DNA of 64,000 nt from Prostheceraeus crozeri (GCA_907163375.1 CAJQUW010006411.1:1-64000); one strand, 5' to 3'; positions 12,201 to 24,479 are shown, counted from the stretch's first letter. Program-made: numbers and translations. The notes: generated by a model not told the origin, from the sequence alone.

Positions 12201-14363
12201 AATTTTTATGTGATTTTGTTCAAATGAGTCAAATTGCTCAAATGCTGTCTTTGGTGAATGACGCCAGGAATCTGTGTTCAGGAAAGTGCAGAAGTTCACC
12301 TCTACGCTCTGTCTCGTCTCATCCCCGGTACTGAAGATATGCCTTTATTTCCTGACGGGGGGAGAATAATTTCAGTAGATAGGCCTTACATTGCCTCAAC
12401 CAGATTGACTGAGCATTAATTTATTACTTTTGTTATGAGCAACACTGATAGGTGTAGGACTAATTTCCTCGCGATTCTTCATAAACTTCATTGTCTAATC
12501 ATCAATTATTAACTTTCCTTGTTCAGAAAGATGACAAAGGAATTCAAGTTGGAGAAAATGCTTAATGGAATAATTAAAAGGAATTATTACTAAATGAATG
12601 CATTGGGGAATCCCTTTCAAGCATCAAATATGACTATCTCCTCCTCATTGCATTTATGGTTTCCATTTATGCGAGCATTTTTTAAAATTATTCGCGTGCA
12701 TTCTATAGATGCGAGGATGAGATTGGTGCTATAAGAATCGATGTCCTTTTCCTTTTGATCACCACTTTTTTCCGGCTTTAGTTACGACGTTGACTCCAAA
12801 AACTTCCGGTCGAAAACTTCCCCCTACTATCGAGCTGAAATCTAGCACTGTCAAGAGGTCTCAACGTTTGTATTCCAGAACTCAAAACTCAATTGATATT
12901 CAGATTTTTTTCAAATTAGGATTTTTATCCCAGATAGAATTTTCGACGTATCAAGCCCTTTTCGCTTATTCGCATCATTTTCTCATGAAATCGTTTCAAT
13001 ATCTTATTATTTACCTCCCATTGGACGATTTCTTATTTTCAGGGGTTATAAACGTTGAACTTGTTTTTGTGGAGGAAGATCTCACGACAAATTTTCCATA
13101 ATAGTATTTCAAACTTTGTTTAGTTGTCATCTGTCAATAAACAGCACATTATGTGAAAAAGGTCATTGACAGTCTTTATGAGAAGGACAAAAGAATTCAC
13201 TGGCAAGTTTGTTTAGAAAAATCACTGTCGAAAGCGCCAAACTAAGTCGTCCTAAAATATGAACAATTTTATGATATATTCGGATGTGTCTCTCATAGAA
13301 AGTATAGAAAGTATATATGAATTTGTAAATGAAAATCAAACTATACAAACAAATTCAGAATGCTTCATAATAGTACAGAAGAAAAGATATCATCATGAGA
13401 AAGGTAGGAGCTGACTTCGAATAAAGGTAACTTTTTTTGGAAATATTCACCCTTTCGTGAAATAGGTTTTGATTTTACATCACAGAATCAGGTAGTCGCT
13501 TGAATAGCAATGGCGACTGTAATAATAAATATGCTAATAATTATAGTTTAAATAAGTTTGCTTGTGGTGCAAGCCGCCACTGATATGCGCGTATGGCAGT
13601 TCTTGTCAACAAAGGATTAACAACAGAACATTTCAAAAATACTACGAGAACCTGAATAAGGGCGGTTTTAGACGTATAGTTTTGTATGCACTTGTTCGCC
13701 CATATGTAGATGCATGACATCACCTCACTGAAACTGCACACACTTAATTTAATTTAAACCGATAACGGTGTATCGGACAAAGAATGTATAAATAAAATGT
13801 GTTATTGCAAATCGATGATAAAATAAAATTTCTTATCATCTATCAAGTCATTTCTTTGCGTTCTAGCGCCTGTGTTTTTCGATTTAAAATTTCTGATATT
13901 CTACTTCTTATCATCTTTTATTGACGAGAGACGTAATTCAATACGATGTCACTCAAATGGATACAAAATGTCCGCAGCAAGAAATGTCTCACTGCAATAA
14001 ATTATCTCTGAATAGTGAATACCGATTATTATGTTGATCAAAAAGTCTCGAAGCCAATGGAAAAATGATCGCTTCTTTATGACCACGCATACCTGAATTT
14101 CATACCAATGAACAAGGGAACCGTCAATTTGATAAGGTGCGAGCAATTTGGAGCTATATAGCAACTTCTTCAGAAAGCGGTTTCAAAGCTTTGACACCTT
14201 ATCAGTAGAATGAGATAATGAGAATGTCAGATATTAGAAAAAACATCAGCGCTCGCCGTGGGGCGCATAAAGAAGTTGAGAAAGCAATGAAGAGAAACAA
14301 GTTGAACGTGTGTCATTTGCATTCGAACATGGGTTTTAGGTGATAAGATGAGTGATCTTATCA
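9295..14363. other. no gene seen; interior of piggyBac-like element
   Basis: Five kilobases of AT-rich sequence with only short unrelated frames. A GGTTCGAATCC box occurs at about 11,556, but no tRNA cloverleaf surrounds it. Confidence 0.5.
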
Positions 14364-14427
14364 ATGGTAAGTTAACTTACCATCCCGCACTGAGGAGAAT
14401 GTTGATCATGGTAAGTTAACTTACCAT
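14364..14427. repeat. two perfect 20-bp palindromes 44 bp apart
   Basis: ATGGTAAGTTAACTTACCAT lies at 14364-14383 and again at 14408-14427. Each is followed by a similar CCCGCACTGAGG / CCGCACCTGAGG stretch, so a unit of about 44 bp is duplicated. They lie 46-110 bp inside the right TTAA end of the piggyBac-like element. The half-site ATGGTAAGT also occurs next to the left terminus, which suggests transposase-binding repeats. Confidence 0.85.
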
Positions 14428-14458
14428 CCGCACCTGAGGGAATGAGACAAAATTTGCC

Positions 14459-14477
14459 TCAGCAGCGAAAGGGTTAA
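14459..14477 (-). repeat. right terminal inverted repeat of piggyBac-like element
   Basis: TCAGCAGCGAAAGGG followed by TTAA (14474-14477). It is the exact inverse complement of the left terminus at 5155-5173. Confidence 0.75.
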
Positions 14478-14587
14478 TGACGGGATGAGTTTACATTTGG
14501 GAAACGTAACAATTGAATGATGTCTGACTTATCTTTGTGACATATCTTTCAAGATATATCATTACCTATTCAGTATTTTGTCAGCCA

Positions 14588-14670
14588 CTATGTGTGGGAC
14601 CCCGTTCGTCTGGGTTTGAGTGTTCAGGTTAGGGGTCGAAACACAACTAGACGAGTACCTGCTGATGACT
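14588..14670 (+). repeat. short dispersed hairpin repeat, copy A
   Basis: Shares with 27,209-27,294 the core GGGTTTGAG-N2-T-CAGG, then GGTCGAAAC, and a downstream GATGAC. GACCCC (14598-14603) pairs with GGGGTC (14632-14637). In the other copy the same positions read GACCGCT / AGCGGTC, so the pairing is kept while the bases differ. Confidence 0.55.
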
Positions 14671-15289
14671 GACGGACTGCAGTATTATGTTTTATATCCC
14701 TTAATCGGTAGCTGAAGTAGTGGTCCATGTATTGTAATTGAAATGAATAAATGTGGAATTACATGAAGTACTATAGACGGATGAAGAAACTGGCGATAAC
14801 AAATTCAAGTGAAGAAATAATATTTTCCATGTGTAGTCTTAGGGATAGTGTGTATAGTTTCATTGCTTTCGGTGTAGTAGAGTGTCATTGTAGTTCTATT
14901 GTTTACCTCCATTATCCACTTTCCACTTATCCACTCTTACCATTATCCACTATGTGTAGTGTCAGATATAGTTCACTTGTAATTGGTGTAGTAGCATCGT
15001 TGTATTTCCATGTTTTACCTCCACTTTTCCAATTCTTACTCATCAATCTCCTGTTGCTTTATAATATTCATTTTTAATTTCCTTAGCCTATCGTGACCAT
15101 TGTCCTATTATATTTCCAATATCAGCATCTGTAGTCGGTGCAGTATATTAGACGTCTGTTTTGAACGTGTATGCAGCAGTGTTTGGAATCTATGGCATTA
15201 GTATATTAACAGTAAGAAAGAGTAGTCTTAAGAAAAGTCTTAAGATTTCCATTTTTATAAGATGTAGGGCCAAATCTGATCAATTTTAA

Positions 15290-15490
15290 TTCGTTGCCAG
15301 GAGAAAGCTCCATTGAGTTCTTTTAAGAACTGATTAATCCAATGGTTACAGTAGCATTGCCTTTGTACACTTGCAGATTGGAAAACGCCATCAGTCCTCA
15401 TTAGGACTACTTTAATTAATGATTTAAATTAGTAAGCATTATATTCTATTATGAATGGCTGCTGGGATGATTTTCATCATCGTATGAGAA
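15290..15490 (+). repeat. 200-bp dispersed repeat, copy A
   Basis: Matches 19,251-19,447 in direct orientation over about 200 bp with small indels. Shared blocks include TTCGTTGCCA, AATCCAATGGTTACAGTA, CAGTCCTCATTAGGACTACT and GATGATTTTCATCATC. It is non-coding. It could be a small non-autonomous element or a local duplication. Confidence 0.8.
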
Positions 15491-16496
15491 TAGCTACTTA
15501 CAAACATGTTAGTTACAATATGTATTTCCTTTCTTCTTTGCTCATTTTGATTAATTTGCTAACTTTCCACGCATTTACGCAGTCAATTTGCACTACCCAA
15601 AAAGGTTACAAAATTGATGAACAAAATGCAATGTTCTAAAAATTATTTCAGTTTCTCCACTTTTCGAGAATCAGGCATCCCGAGGTTGTATATCATAGTA
15701 ACAACATGCAAACACGCACACACATGCATGCAATACACACCAGCTTGTTGAACTACGACTACAGGAAATGATTATACATTCACATGAGGATGACGCGATG
15801 CAGGTAATCAATGTGAGTTGTTCAGCTAAAATGAGAGTAATAGATGAATAAAAATTATGCAGCGAATAAGTTTCAGAATGTGACATCCGGTTCTTTTATA
15901 TATCACTCCTGTAAAACTTACATTTCCATAGAATGTCTGAAAATAGATAACAGCTGATATACTATATCACTTTGATGCAATTAGTGATTCCATTACTCAT
16001 TAAAAATCAAGTGCCATCTAAACATTTGCGGCAAATCAAACCGGCCACTAGCATCAGACGTTCATTTAAAAAGAGTAGACCACTCATTTCTGGATTTTTT
16101 TGTTGACAAGAGCGCGAATATTCACTTACAATATCCCTGTCGCAAGTACTAAATGCAATCGCCATAATTTCAGCTGAAGTTAGTGCCTTGGCAAGTTTTA
16201 AACACTTCATTTTGAATGGGAACTTGCTTCGTCTTCCCATTACAATATTTAAGCCGTAGATACATGCATGTGAACTCAACTCAAGATATACTTATTCTAC
16301 TTACATTCGTTAAGTAGCTCTAGATTCTATGAAATGCAACATTTTAGATCTAACACGGAAACACATATTCTAGGAAAACACTTCTTCATCGAGAACATAT
16401 TTAACATATAAGCATCTAGCAGATGCAATCTCAAAATTAAGGTTAATCAACCTAACTGTTGACCATAAGGTGATCATAACGGCGTGCGCGCACTAA

Positions 16497-17125
16497 GCGG
16501 CCAGGTAGCGGCGACCAAAAAAATGTGCGATCATGAAAGCGGCTGCGACAGCGACCAATCGACGCCACTTGTTGAGGAAAAAATGAATGAGGAAGAGGTT
16601 GCATTATCTATTTGTCGCCGGAAGGGTCGCCAGCACGCTCCGTCATAGGCTGCAATATATTTTACATGTCGCCGCGACATCTTGGCCGCCTGTGCGTCGC
16701 TGCAAATCTGATGGCCGCCACGACCAAGTGCGCGCGCAAGAAGACGCCTTTCCATCACCGCAACGATGACTAAGCATTCTTGCTGGCCGCCTGTGCGTCG
16801 CTGCAAATCTGATGGCCGCCACGACCAAGTGCGCGCGCAAGAAGACGCCTTTCCATCACCGCAACGATGACTAAGCATTCTTGCTGGCCGCCTGTGCGTC
16901 GCTGCAAATCTGATGGCCGCCACGACCAAGTGCGCGCGCAAGAAGACGCCTTTTCATCACCGCAACGATGACTAAGCATTCTTGCTGGCCGCCTATGCGT
17001 CGCTGCAAATCTGATGGCCGCCACGACCAAGTGGTACTTCCACTTGAAGAAGGCGCGCAAGACGACGACTTCCCATCTCCGTAACGATGACTAAGCATTC
17101 TTGCTGGCCGCCGCGACCTGGCCGC
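16497..17125. mobile_element. small GC-rich inverted-repeat element (MITE-like) with inner tandem array
   Basis: GCGGCCAGGTAGCGGCGACC at 16497-16516 matches the inverse complement of 17106-17125 at 18 of 20 bases. The interior is far richer in G, C and CpG than the surroundings and holds the 101-bp array. No transposase and no clear target duplication were seen, so the superfamily is open. Long minus-strand frames here are a by-product of the repeat unit. Confidence 0.5.
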
Positions 17126-17145
17126 CTGTGCGTGATATTTGTGCG
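16683..17145. repeat. 101-bp GC-rich tandem array, four units plus remnant
   Basis: Units starting TGGCCGCCTGTGCGTCGCTG begin at 16683, 16784, 16885 and 16986 (the last with one change). The fourth unit is longer by about 20 bp and is followed by partial copies at 17105 and 17119. Units 1-3 are nearly identical. Confidence 0.9.
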
Positions 17146-17545
17146 GTAGCTGACGCAAGGTGCAAAAAGTGAATTAATATGAAATCAGGAATGACTTTAT
17201 TAAAGGCTAAATGAAAAGAATCTAACTGTGTAATTTACAAAGATAACTCGTTGACTTTGATGGAATGCATCATAACAGACTAAGATAAATTTAGGCTACT
17301 GCTCTTTAATTAATTAATTAGTATGTGAACACCAATTATGCACAATTGCGTTTCATTCAGAGGGACAGAAATGTCAGATAAGATGATCGACAGAGCGTGA
17401 GGAAAGTAGCATGCTCAATAATATATTTGTTGGTATTGGCTGAATGTTTCACCTTATGATCTACATACAGTGTACAATTGGAAAGTGGAAAAGCATAGGA
17501 AAATGTGTTGTCACGCGAACTGATTTTCTCACAAATTACACTCAC

Positions 17546-17646
17546 GCGTCAAGACTGAATTCCTGTCGTGGCAACATCTTTCCAGTATGAAGAAAATGAT
17601 TCCGCAGCTTCACACTTTCCAATGAGAGATATTTCTTTGAGATCAC
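17546..17646 (-). CDS. exon, IP3R/RyR-like gene (MIR region)
   Basis: On the minus strand the acceptor TTCTGTTTTCAG precedes 17646 and the donor GTGAGT follows 17546. The 101-bp exon enters in phase 0 and encodes VISKKYLSLESVKLRNHFLH, then TGKMLPRQEFSLDA. It continues the exon at 17732-17812 in phase. The pattern 'V...L.LESV....FLH......FSLDA' resembles the stretch after 'K-RSEGE-V' in ryanodine and IP3 receptor N-terminal (Ins145_P3_rec) domains. The next exon downstream was not found. Confidence 0.65.
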
Positions 17647-17731
17647 CTGAAAACAGAAGAAATCATTGTCCGGAAATTGCTCTATTGATTTGTAAAACAG
17701 AAAGAAATCAAATCTCAGAAGATCCTCACGT

Positions 17732-17812
17732 ATTCGCCCTCTGAATTGACTTTGTATTTCGGCATGACAATGAACTGTGCAGTCTTCCCGTTGTAAGGCA
17801 ACAAACGCATCT
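17732..17812 (-). CDS. exon, IP3R/RyR-like gene
   Basis: An 81-bp exon in phase 0. The acceptor is TGTGTTTTAG upstream of 17812 and the donor GTGAGG follows 17732. It encodes 27 residues, with AQFIVMPKYKVNSEGEY at the end. This matches the 'A.w.i.P.yK.rSEGe.V' segment conserved in ryanodine/IP3 receptor N-termini. Phase and order agree with the exon at 19551-19715. Confidence 0.65.
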
Positions 17813-19250
17813 AAAACACACAAGCAAGGATCTTAATGAGACTGTGTTTGTTTTCTTGTCAGCAATCGAAAAGCATGATCGTCAAAATATGTTCAGAAAA
17901 TTCAATTGCTAATTTCTAAATGTGCATGCAAACTTCTTTGCATGTAGAGCTTCAAATGGACGACTAAAGACTCAACTTAGCCTAACTGTAGAGGTTCCAC
18001 ATTCTAATGCATGAACAGAACGTCTGCTGGATTTGGCCGGTTGGTTCAAACAGACAAATTAAAGAATCTCCGTCAGGCATTGCTTATAATAATAATCTTC
18101 TTCTTTGAAAGCTAGATTTATCCTGGGTGCTGCGACGTACACGTGACAATGATCACTGCGCAAACAGCAAAAGAATCAATACAGAATAAAGTCGGACACT
18201 AAGCAACTGAGAAATCAAGCCGACTAGTCCGTCCGCCAGAACGAGGCCGAAAATGAGACTTTCGCAGAATGACATGCACCCTATACCTGTTACGAGCCTT
18301 CAGTCTGCGGATTGTAGCTTGTCCTGTGTGCGCTATTTGTCGACTTATGTGAGGTATAGAAAAGCAAATTAAATGACCGAGGTCACAAAGCAATCGACAT
18401 CATTTTTTTTATTCTGCCAGCTTCATTATTTAGAGGTGCAACTGTGTAAGCTGTAGAGTACGAAAGCTGGGTGAGTTTGACTACTAGAGAGATTACGAAT
18501 AGATAATGACGAAATGTACAAAGGCACTATTATTCGAGCTCATTCGCCACGAAAGGGATCGGCTTTTCTATTGAATTATGCAACAGGAAATCAAGTCGTT
18601 TTCGTAGTGAATGAACTTTAACAACGGTGCTGTCGTACATTATGTTATTCCCGCTCTTTGCATAGGTTTCGTATCTTTGGTACAGTCTACATTGACATGG
18701 ATGATGAATCACATAATCTACTTTTTCATGTGTGGGAGTATAAATACGTGTGACAGCCTGATATTTGCAGCTCCATCCCACCTACTCTCTTGCCATTGTG
18801 AATGGATGAATAGCATCTTGGATTAATGTGTCGACGGTCATGAATGAAGCATCATCCTGCTTTCATTGATGACATAATCTGACGCTTACGATAATCGTAT
18901 TGTCTGTCACAATCAATTGTTGTCAATTTGAGATGAGACAGGTACTTACACGACCTCATGGAATACTGCTGATAATTCCGACTTCTTCTACAGACGCCTT
19001 TTCCAGAAGATTTGTTATGTAGCCTGAATTCATGAGTAAAATATCAGCTGAAGGAAGATTTGAGTTATATTCTCCCTTGTTCTATACAAGCTGGCTTGCA
19101 ATTGAGACTATTTAAGAGGATTTCCTACAATGAAGTTCACAGGTGCATTCGTTTTTTCAGCTACCTTGATTTGTGACATCGGTACGCATAAATCTACAGC
19201 CAAACAATTAATAAAACAGAAAGGCTCACAGATAATGCGGCAGTTTCATG

Positions 19251-19447
19251 TTCGTTGCCACGAGAAAGCTCCATTAAGTTTTTTAAGAACTGCTTAATCC
19301 AATGGTTACAGTAACATTGCATCTGTACACTTGCGGATTGGAGAACGCCGTCAGTCCTCATTAGGACTACTTCAATTAATAATTTGAATTAGTATTATAT
19401 TCTGTTATAAATGGCTGTGGGGATGATTTTCATCATCATATGAGAAT
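19251..19447 (+). repeat. 200-bp dispersed repeat, copy B
   Basis: Direct partner of 15,290-15,490 with roughly 85-90% identity by eye. It lies inside an intron of the IP3R/RyR-like gene, next to the exon at 19551. Confidence 0.8.
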
Positions 19448-19550
19448 GTTCTATGTTTGTGTGAACATATTGCGTCACTTTGCTCTAATATTACAACTAC
19501 ATATTTGCATTGCAGTGCATATTTGCGTGACATTGATATTGGTCACTCAC

Positions 19551-19715
19551 CTTGAGATTACTTTTGTCAGTAATACTGAGGCTGTTTGGATCATAATGCA
19601 AATACTTTCCCGTCAGCACATGCTTCAGTTGGATAGCTTCTCCGTAACGAAGCTTCCGGCCGACGTTTCTCTTTGTTTCTTGAATATTATCCATTTCCTC
19701 TACCTCGACGGCTTC
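19551..19715 (-). CDS. exon, IP3R/RyR-like gene (first MIR repeat)
   Basis: A clean 165-bp exon of 55 codons in phase 0: acceptor TTATTGTCTTGCAG before 19715, donor GTGAGT after 19551. It encodes ETKRNVGRKLRYGEAIQLKH, then VLTGKYLHY...ITDKSNLK. IP3 receptors have '[21 protein letters not shown]' and ryanodine receptors 'YGHAILLRH..YL...SMTDK' at this place, so this is the start of the MIR/beta-trefoil part of an intracellular calcium-release-channel-like protein. It is the best-supported exon of the gene. Confidence 0.75.
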
Positions 19716-21739
19716 CTGCAAGACAATAAAAGTAAATGATGAAGATTCAAGGAATAGAGAGGGACTCAGAATAGCAGAAATGCAGCCCCATCCGCCAATG
19801 ATAACCGGCTTTGTCACAATGAATACAAACGGACAACGCCCCATTATCGCAGGTAGCCCAGGAGAAGCACCCGATGGTCGAAGTGGAACACAGAACAGCA
19901 ACAATTTAGCCTAGCCCTATCCACCAAGTACCTGCTTCAACCTTGCACCATCCCTTTGCGAGCCTGACATGTTACAATAGATGCAGGTGTATGTGGAGGC
20001 TTCATTAAGCCGACAAGGAACGTAGCTGCCCTCATGAGGAGGTCGCTATTAGCCTCGTTAATCCTGACTGATCACATCCAACTGTCTTCGAACATCAGCG
20101 GCCATGTCAGCAATTATCCACATTATCAGGAAAATGCTCAATAGCTGAAGTTTTGGTGTCTTTGTGACACACTGACACCTTCAGGGGGGACGTTTCTTTA
20201 GTCATGAACACTGCTCGTTGGAGCCAGGAACCCTGCTCAAGGGTGGACCTCGTATTTTGCGTCGACCTTGGGTAAATGATAAAAAACTTGGGTTTTCTAT
20301 TAATGCTGTATATCCACAAATCAAGTTATCAAAATTTAACATTTTGCTTTGAATCTTAGAAGAACGACGTGATAAAAGGATGAAGTTCTGATTTTTATCA
20401 AAATTCCACTCAATTCACAGAATAATTAAAAAATGAATTACTTGTGATTATTAGCTATTTCATTTAGGTCTTGACAATCCCGCGCATTGAAGCTTCGTAC
20501 ATAATGGATTTGTTGCAAGCCTACATCTATGTTGCTGCATTTGTGCATATTGAATTTTTATATATTTTATAACTTCGCAGTTATCGTCGTACATCTAAAC
20601 TGTGTGCGATAGCCGACAGTTATCCAAAAATGACTTTATTTTCGTATTCGAAGTATGTTTAACGATGCACACACTACGGAGATATGATATTTATGAAGTC
20701 CTTGTACACGTATATCCGTTATATGCTCCGCTTTGTTATGAGCAATGTGTAATTCACTTAGTTAGTCAGTATATCAGTGGTGTAGGCTATATTAAAGAAA
20801 GCTTAATAACGTAATACATGCACTTAGGCTACTAATTGCATTTATTGCAATAAAAATCGTTTCCCACTAATAGCCCATTTCTCATGGACCCAAATGGAAT
20901 ATTGGCCTATAGAAGAATCTTTATGTCAGCACAAAATACAAAGAATACACTTCGTCTACTTGATTCTACTTATTTATTGGGCTTGGGGTTTGACACAAGT
21001 TTTGACCCAAGACTTTGTTGGGTATACCCAATACAAGTTCTTTCCCAACCTTGCCCTGCTCAGACACATAGTTTAAAACAATGAGAAAATGACTTAAGAC
21101 AATTTAATATTAGAATAGACATCTGTCGTGTATGAAATGATAGCAAACGTTTACATTTGACACTGATATAAATCTTGCATTTAGACTACACATGGAATAT
21201 TTAAGTTATGGAGCATTGCGGAAGGAAGTAGAATGATTTCATGATTGTTTGATAACGCTAAGTTCATATCCGCATTGATACGAGAAGTCCAAGGTTATCA
21301 AATTCATCAGATGACACCACAGATGAATTTCTTGTGCCTGTGTGACTGTGTTTGTGGTCTGACCACAACAAACATTTCCGAATCATCTACACCGAGGAGA
21401 TAGATCCGTCACACGTTTTTTCAACATGGAAATCAGTCACAGAACAATCTGCAAGGCTGTAGCGGTAACTTTGTAGACCTTCAATGCCAGTTTCATGATA
21501 TGCACATTACACGTGTACAAGCGAATGTTTCCATGCCATGTGAAGTTGGAAAGCAAGAGCTGTTCGATCACAATCGATGATATCTTGAAAGTAAGATCAC
21601 GCTGAGATTCAGACGGCGACTTTCCTCTAGTTTATATAAATATCTTGTTTGAAAGCACAAAGGACGCACTGCAATTGTATATGAGATGTCAACGGTGTGA
21701 ATTTTTAGCCTCTGTCTTCATAGACGACATGAGACTGAA
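19716..21739. other. intron of the IP3R/RyR-like gene, no other gene seen
   Basis: AT-rich sequence without supported frames. The intron reaches from 19716 to the exon ending at 31624 and holds the LINE pieces listed separately. Confidence 0.5.
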
Positions 21740-22345
21740 GATGGAACGTCAACAAAAAATGTCATCGCTAGAATTGGAATGAATACAAGCAGGGAAACGT
21801 TTTGGAAAGAAAAGAAGCTCTAATTGAAAACCAAAGTCGACCTACTTCAAGCCAGTGTGAAAGCCGTCGCCTTATACGGTTGCGAAACCTCAACACTGAA
21901 TAAGAAAGCAGCAAAACGCATTGAGGACTTTGAGACCTTAAGTGTCAAAGAAGACTCTTGGACATATCTTGGAAAGAGCACAAGACAAACAAAAATGTGA
22001 AAAGTGAAATCCGACGCAGGTACGGTGCACTGGAGAGCTTGCTTAACACGGTAGGTAAAAGTCAGAAAACTAAAATGGTCTGGTCATGCCACTAGAAAGG
22101 CAAACGCATTTTGCAAAGACATCATGCACGGGCAAGTGGAAGGAACAGGCAAAGAGGAAGACATGGACTCGGGGAACGGCAATCGAGCGCGTGAGAGGAG
22201 CCGACGACAGGGAGAAATGGCGATCTTCTGTGCTTCAATGGGTGCACCAACGGCCTCTATAGAGCCTATGGTCATGAGTGAGTTAGTGACGGCATGCAAT
22301 CGGATGCTGCATTTTCTATCTGGTGCTTCCGCACAGAAGCACTGT
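21740..22345 (+). mobile_element. RTE-like LINE relic, reverse transcriptase C-terminus
   Basis: The plus strand reads KAVALYGCETSTLNKKAAKR followed by a RIEDFE segment, KWSGHATRKANAFCKDIMHG and, near the end, MGAPTASIEPMVMS. These match the conserved tail of APE-type LINE reverse transcriptases ('LYGCETWTL...RRI..FE...KLSWFGHV.R.D.L.K.I..G.VEG.RRRGRP'). Several frames are used, and the 5' two thirds are missing, as expected of a truncated LINE insertion. Confidence 0.75.
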
Positions 22346-24479
22346 TAGGCAAACAAATCTCTAACAGCAAGATTAACCCATTGAAATCACCTTGTCACCA
22401 ACAACTCACTATCTAGCACTGTTTCAGAGCGGTCGTCCCTGACTGTTTGAGGTGTAGTTTACATGCATGTCAAGAATGGCAGTGAGAACTTTAACTTCTG
22501 AAATGGAACAGTTCAGCAATTAGGGCATTCGACAGGGTTAACTCCGATCTGACAGACGTTCCTCGCAACAGCAACAATTATGAGCCACCTTCGCTGCTTC
22601 TTTTGCAGAATACATGTAGATCTACATGTTTTATTCATCAGCACGATAATTAGTACACTTGTGAAAGAAACTTTCGATTTTCTTGTTTTGCTTATATACA
22701 TTTGCAGGATGTCGAACACTCGCGCATGGTAGAGTCCAACGTATTTATCCAGGAACTCTCTTTTGATGGTTGTTTGAGATGATTGTTTAGGAGAGGATTG
22801 CTGCACTGGTAATTAGCATTTTGGTGAAACCTTTGTCATCGGATCGATTTGATTCACTCAGCTGTCTTCAGACACTGGTATTTCAAGCAACTCAAAACTG
22901 CTTGTGAAATCACAAGCTCAGAATCAGAAAAGGATGTAATATACAGGGTGTCCATAAAGTTTGTACCTGGTTTTAGGACACTGTCATTTTAATAGAAGAT
23001 GTTCAAAATCAAATTTGATTCATCACATGCAGTGATAAGACCCGTAAATTTCATTTACAACAATGCTTGATGTCACAATTTATTTCAAATACAAACTGCC
23101 AGGTGTTATATTTGAATACCTTATTTAGCATAATTTAGCATAATTTGAGTAACATGAATTTCTCGTAAACAGAACAGGCTTATTTTTTTATTAGTATTTA
23201 TTATTTATGTATATTTTAGTTTTTAATATTTATTAGGCTTATGTATATCATTTATTATTGACGAAATGTTAATTTTGCGAAAATTCACATTACGATTATT
23301 TATTGTATTGCAAGGTATTTCTTGTGTAGCAACAAAGAGACAATACTAGTTGCATGGTGATAACAAAACCCATTCTCAGGCTGGATGTAATTGGAATGCA
23401 ACTTTCAAGGGACAAAGCCAATAAAAGAAGAGAGAGCTAAATCAAAATGCAACGATGCAGTTTTCTTAAGCCTTAATGTACACTGTATGCGAGCCTCGTA
23501 TAATGCCCTGCATCAACGCATTTGAATTTAACGACAAGATTTCAAAGACAACGGGTTACGTCAGCCGCCGCAGGATTGGAACTCATTTTCACATTTATCT
23601 TTGTACCTTCAGCTTTCGCAGGTTATGCCCAGGATTTATGGCTGTTCAGCGGAGATGAAACGCTTGCTTGGTGCCATTATGAATGATAAAATTTCAATAT
23701 AAGTGACATGTCAATCTACATTATCCGTAACAGATTTTATGAAAAAAAATTGGATTGAATAATTCAAACATAACCTATTGCGTTGTAATTATCAAAACAA
23801 GAGAGTTGAAGAGGTTCGCATGTTGGAGTTGATTCACGAATATTGTAAAGGCAATCAATTCTCCTTTAAGTAGTGCAGCAAATGCATGGAAGGTTGAAAG
23901 GTATTTGACAGAGGCGTATTTATTTCCATGAGAAGATCTGAGCACATTATTTGAATTTATGCGTGACGGTAAAATTCTGTTATCTTTTCTATTCAAATTA
24001 GAAACTCTCACAAAGGGAAAAATCCACAGCCGAAGAAAGAACATCATTTGCTCTTCTTGTTTGAACTCTACAACTTTCATAAAATCTTTTTCTGGGAATA
24101 TTTATCGAATTACGCACTTTGCTTAAGTAGCAGAGTTCATCCGAAGTTTTAAATCATTTCTAATTTTAATTTATGCTTTTATCTAATCGAGTTTGAAACA
24201 GGGATCCCAATGGGAGTCAATATGATTTTGATTGACTGCTTGAAATTTCCATAGAAATTCATTCAAGCCAAAATCATGTGTTAAATGAAACAACAACTGC
24301 TGTACCCAAGCGGATCTTTTTAGTCGTCAACTGAGCGCTACCCGTCACCGAGATGCTGTCTCATTGCAGTCAGCATATCTGAAGATTGCAGGTCCGCGCC
24401 CAATAATTCATGGGCCAAAATCATGCTACGTGCTGATCACATTAAATTCACATATGATATTATATTTTTGACACACATG
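22346..24479. other. no gene seen; possible transposon terminus at 22,943
   Basis: At 22,943-22,965 the sequence TACAGGGTGTCCATAAAGT looks like the end of a mariner-type element, but no inverted partner was found. The rest is AT-rich without supported frames. Confidence 0.4.

Larger units (their letters stand above)
5155..14477 (-). mobile_element. TTAA-flanked piggyBac-like element, about 9.3 kb, decayed
   Basis: Both ends read TTAA followed by CCCTTTCGCTGCTGA: at 5155-5173 on the plus strand and, inverted, at 14459-14477. TTAA target duplication plus CCCT-starting termini is the hallmark of piggyBac transposons. The inside holds a minus-strand piggyBac transposase relic (7476-8280) and a 159-bp tandem array. 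The length is well above the 2.5-4 kb usual for the family, so the inside has probably grown by later insertions. I cannot exclude that the two ends come from two related copies. Confidence 0.65.

Noticed and set aside
14588-14670. Hammerhead ribozyme (CTGATGA and GAAAC words)
   Set aside because: The words occur in an order and spacing that do not let the three stems form around one cleavage site.
16531-17158. Long minus-strand frames in the 101-bp array
   Set aside because: They repeat the same peptide (VVAAIRFAATHRRPARMLSH) because the unit is open in that frame. There is no start, splice or family support.
22943-22965. Mariner-type terminus (TACAGGGTGTCCATAAAGT)
   Set aside because: No inverted partner or transposase was found nearby, so I did not call an element.
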